Assembly (NCBI RefSeq): GCF_018388425.1
Contig: NZ_CP074406.1
Location: 1,054,001 to 1,118,000, forward strand
Origin: Nocardioides faecalis
GTDB taxonomy: Bacteria; Actinomycetota; Actinomycetes; Propionibacteriales; Nocardioidaceae
Reading direction: 5' to 3'
DNA length: 64,000 nucleotides
Under the pieces are notes generated by a model, which was not told the DNA's origin, searched no databases, and saw only the letters and a list, made by a program, of their open reading frames with translations. The position numbers and the translations under genes are program-made. Shown piece by piece: positions 62,664 through 64,000 of this stretch (the stretch's first letter is position 1; the number at the start of each line of letters is the position of its first letter).

Positions 62664-64000
62664 GTGTCCACCTCCGTCGGCCCCGCCGCGCGCGCGGGCC
62701 AAGCCCTCGGAGACGCCCCCGAGGAGACCCTCCCCGAGGAGACCGTCCCCGAGGAGACCGTCCCACCGAGCCTGCGCCAGGTCCTGCTGCGCGGTGCCAA
62801 GGGCAGCCTGCAGGCGGCGCTGGCCATCTCGGTGGCGCTGCAGGCCTCCACGTTGGGGCTGTTCCTGCCCCGGTGGTTGAAGGACCTGCTCTTCGACGGC
62901 GGCGGGTTCTGGTTCGACACCTTGCTGGTCTGGGCGCTGATCGGCTTCTGCTGGGCGTTGCTCGGCCGGCTGTGGTGGTCCTTCGGCGCGGTCGCGGCGC
63001 TCGCCCTGGTGCTCGGCGTGGTCACGCTGGTCAAGATCCCGCTGCGCCGGGAGCCGGTCTATCCCAGCGACATCGACTTCCTGCGTGAGCCGGGCTTCCT
63101 GACCTCGATGGTCCCGCTGCCGCTGCTGATCCTCGGCGGGCTCGCCGTCGGTGGCGTGCTCGTCGCCGCGGCACGGATCGGCCGCCGGATGCAGCAGCGC
63201 TGGCCACGGCCGCGGTTGTGGGCGTTGCCTCGGCGCCAGGCCCTGGCCGTCATCGGACTGCGCCTCGGCGTCCTCGCGCTGACCGGGGTGATGCTGCTGC
63301 ACGCCTTCCAGTTCAACCACCAGGGCAACGCGTGGCGCGGCCTGTACGAGGCGCGAGGCGAGTCCTGGCGGTACTGGAACCAGACGACGAACTACCGCTC
63401 CAACGGCTTCATCGGCGGGTTCCTCTACAACATGCCGACCGAGGCCATGGCCGCCCCGACGTCGTACGACGCCGAGGTGATGGCGCGCCTCGCCGACCGC
63501 TACACCGCCGCCGCGGAGCGCATCAACGCCACCCGGGACGGCAGCCTGGCGGACGTGAACGTCGTGCTGGTGCTCAGCGAGTCGTTCACCGACCCCACCG
63601 AGCTCGAGGGCTTCGAGCTCGAGCGGGACCCGATCCCGCACACCCGCGCGCTGATGGCCCGCACCACCTCGGGCCACATGCTCGCCCAGATGTACGGCGG
63701 CGGCACGGCCAACATGGAGTTCGAGACCCTGACCGGGCAGTCCCTGCGCCTGTTCCGCCCGCAGATGCTCTCGCCGTACCAGATGCTCGTGCCCGGTGAG
63801 CGCGACTATCCCTCTGCGGTGGGCTGGTTCCGCGCCCAGGGGCACCGGGCGGTCGCGGTGCACCCCTACCGGGTGGGGATGTACAAGCGGCAGCAGGTCT
63901 ACCACCGCTTCGGCTTCCAGGAGTTCGTGCACGACACGACGCTGCCCGGGGCCCGCACCATCGACGACAACCCCTTCATCTCCGACGCCTCGGCCTTCGA
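62664..64000 (+). CDS. LTA-synthase-like membrane phosphoglycerol/sulfatase family protein (partial)
   Basis: The frame starts at GTG with TAGGAT seven bases before it (62651-62656), so the transcript is probably leaderless. It runs past the window end (445 residues seen). A short acidic head contains three 'PEET' repeats. About five membrane helices follow (residues 55-210), then the extracellular alkaline-phosphatase-fold domain with 'NVVLVLSESFTDPTELEGF', 'GGGTANMEFETLTGQSL' (the Thr nucleophile region) and 'HPYRVGMYKRQQVYHRFGF'. LtaS enzymes polymerise glycerol phosphate on wall teichoic or membrane polymers. The C-terminal metal ligands are outside the window. Confidence 0.87.
   Translation, partial: MSTSVGPAARAGQALGDAPEETLPEETVPEETVPPSLRQVLLRGAKGSLQAALAISVALQASTLGLFLPRWLKDLLFDGGGFWFDTLLVWALIGFCWALLGRLWWSFGAVAALALVLGVVTLVKIPLRREPVYPSDIDFLREPGFLTSMVPLPLLILGGLAVGGVLVAAARIGRRMQQRWPRPRLWALPRRQALAVIGLRLGVLALTGVMLLHAFQFNHQGNAWRGLYEARGESWRYWNQTTNYRSNGFIGGFLYNMPTEAMAAPTSYDAEVMARLADRYTAAAERINATRDGSLADVNVVLVLSESFTDPTELEGFELERDPIPHTRALMARTTSGHMLAQMYGGGTANMEFETLTGQSLRLFRPQMLSPYQMLVPGERDYPSAVGWFRAQGHRAVAVHPYRVGMYKRQQVYHRFGFQEFVHDTTLPGARTIDDNPFISDASAF

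Overview
The window is high-GC DNA (mostly about 70% G+C) with GTG starts, overlapping ATGA/GTGA stop-start junctions, 'TANNNT' -10 boxes, a class E sortase, an NdgR-like IclR regulator beside leuCD, a DUF222/HNH protein and an SOS box of the actinobacterial type. All of this points to an actinobacterium, most likely Nocardioides or a close relative. That placement comes from gene content, not from a database match.

Bases 1-44150 form one large catabolic and uptake island. Its genes resemble, family by family, the plant chlorophyll-breakdown (PAO/phyllobilin) enzymes. There are three proteins like red chlorophyll catabolite reductase (RCCR) at 2832, 5976 and 21863(-), and a Rieske oxygenase of the pheophorbide-a-oxygenase type at 4678. 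There are two short-chain dehydrogenases like the chlorophyll b reductases NYC1/NOL (7666 and 35526(-)), a chlorophyllase-like hydrolase (3656) and a methylesterase (MES)/pheophorbidase-like hydrolase (22247). A cell-surface module sits among them: class E sortase plus a small membrane protein, LPXTG-type wall proteins (one with the neocarzinostatin chromophore-carrier cysteine pattern), secreted Cys-bracketed domain proteins, and a branched-chain-type ABC importer whose two permeases and one ATPase are fused.

The rest of the island reads as a funnel for the small acids left when a tetrapyrrole falls apart. It holds an imidase/hydantoinase-type amidohydrolase, a 'cyclase' amidohydrolase, a maleate isomerase/arylmalonate decarboxylase homologue, two MmgE/PrpD proteins, two family III CoA-transferases, three MaoC hydratases, an acyl-CoA dehydrogenase, an Ltp2-like thiolase with its DUF35 partner, a citramalyl/malyl-CoA-lyase-type HpcH protein, a three-domain RidA protein and flavoproteins. 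My working model is uptake and reduction or cleavage of a chlorin, bilin or phyllobilin, then substituted maleimides, then alkylmaleates, then CoA esters split into central metabolites. The enzyme families are read from sequence; the pathway is inference. Seven AT-rich elements (consensus about TAGATRN-ATATATGATC) stand in front of the operons and imply one regulon. No regulator gene for it, and no ferredoxin or ferredoxin reductase, lies in the window.

Bases 44151-53800 are a patchwork: a TSUP permease, an N-terminally truncated PD-(D/E)XK-like protein, a DUF222/HNH protein with an SOS box, a duplicated gene broken by a two-gene cassette, a complete IS256-family element with target duplication, and a lipoprotein. 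Bases 53800-64000 are housekeeping: an FAH-family hydrolase, gltX, a CPBP protease, tRNA-Gln and tRNA-Glu, an Ada/AlkA fusion, ogt, an IclR regulator divergent from leuCD, and the start of an LTA-synthase-like membrane sulfatase that runs off the window.
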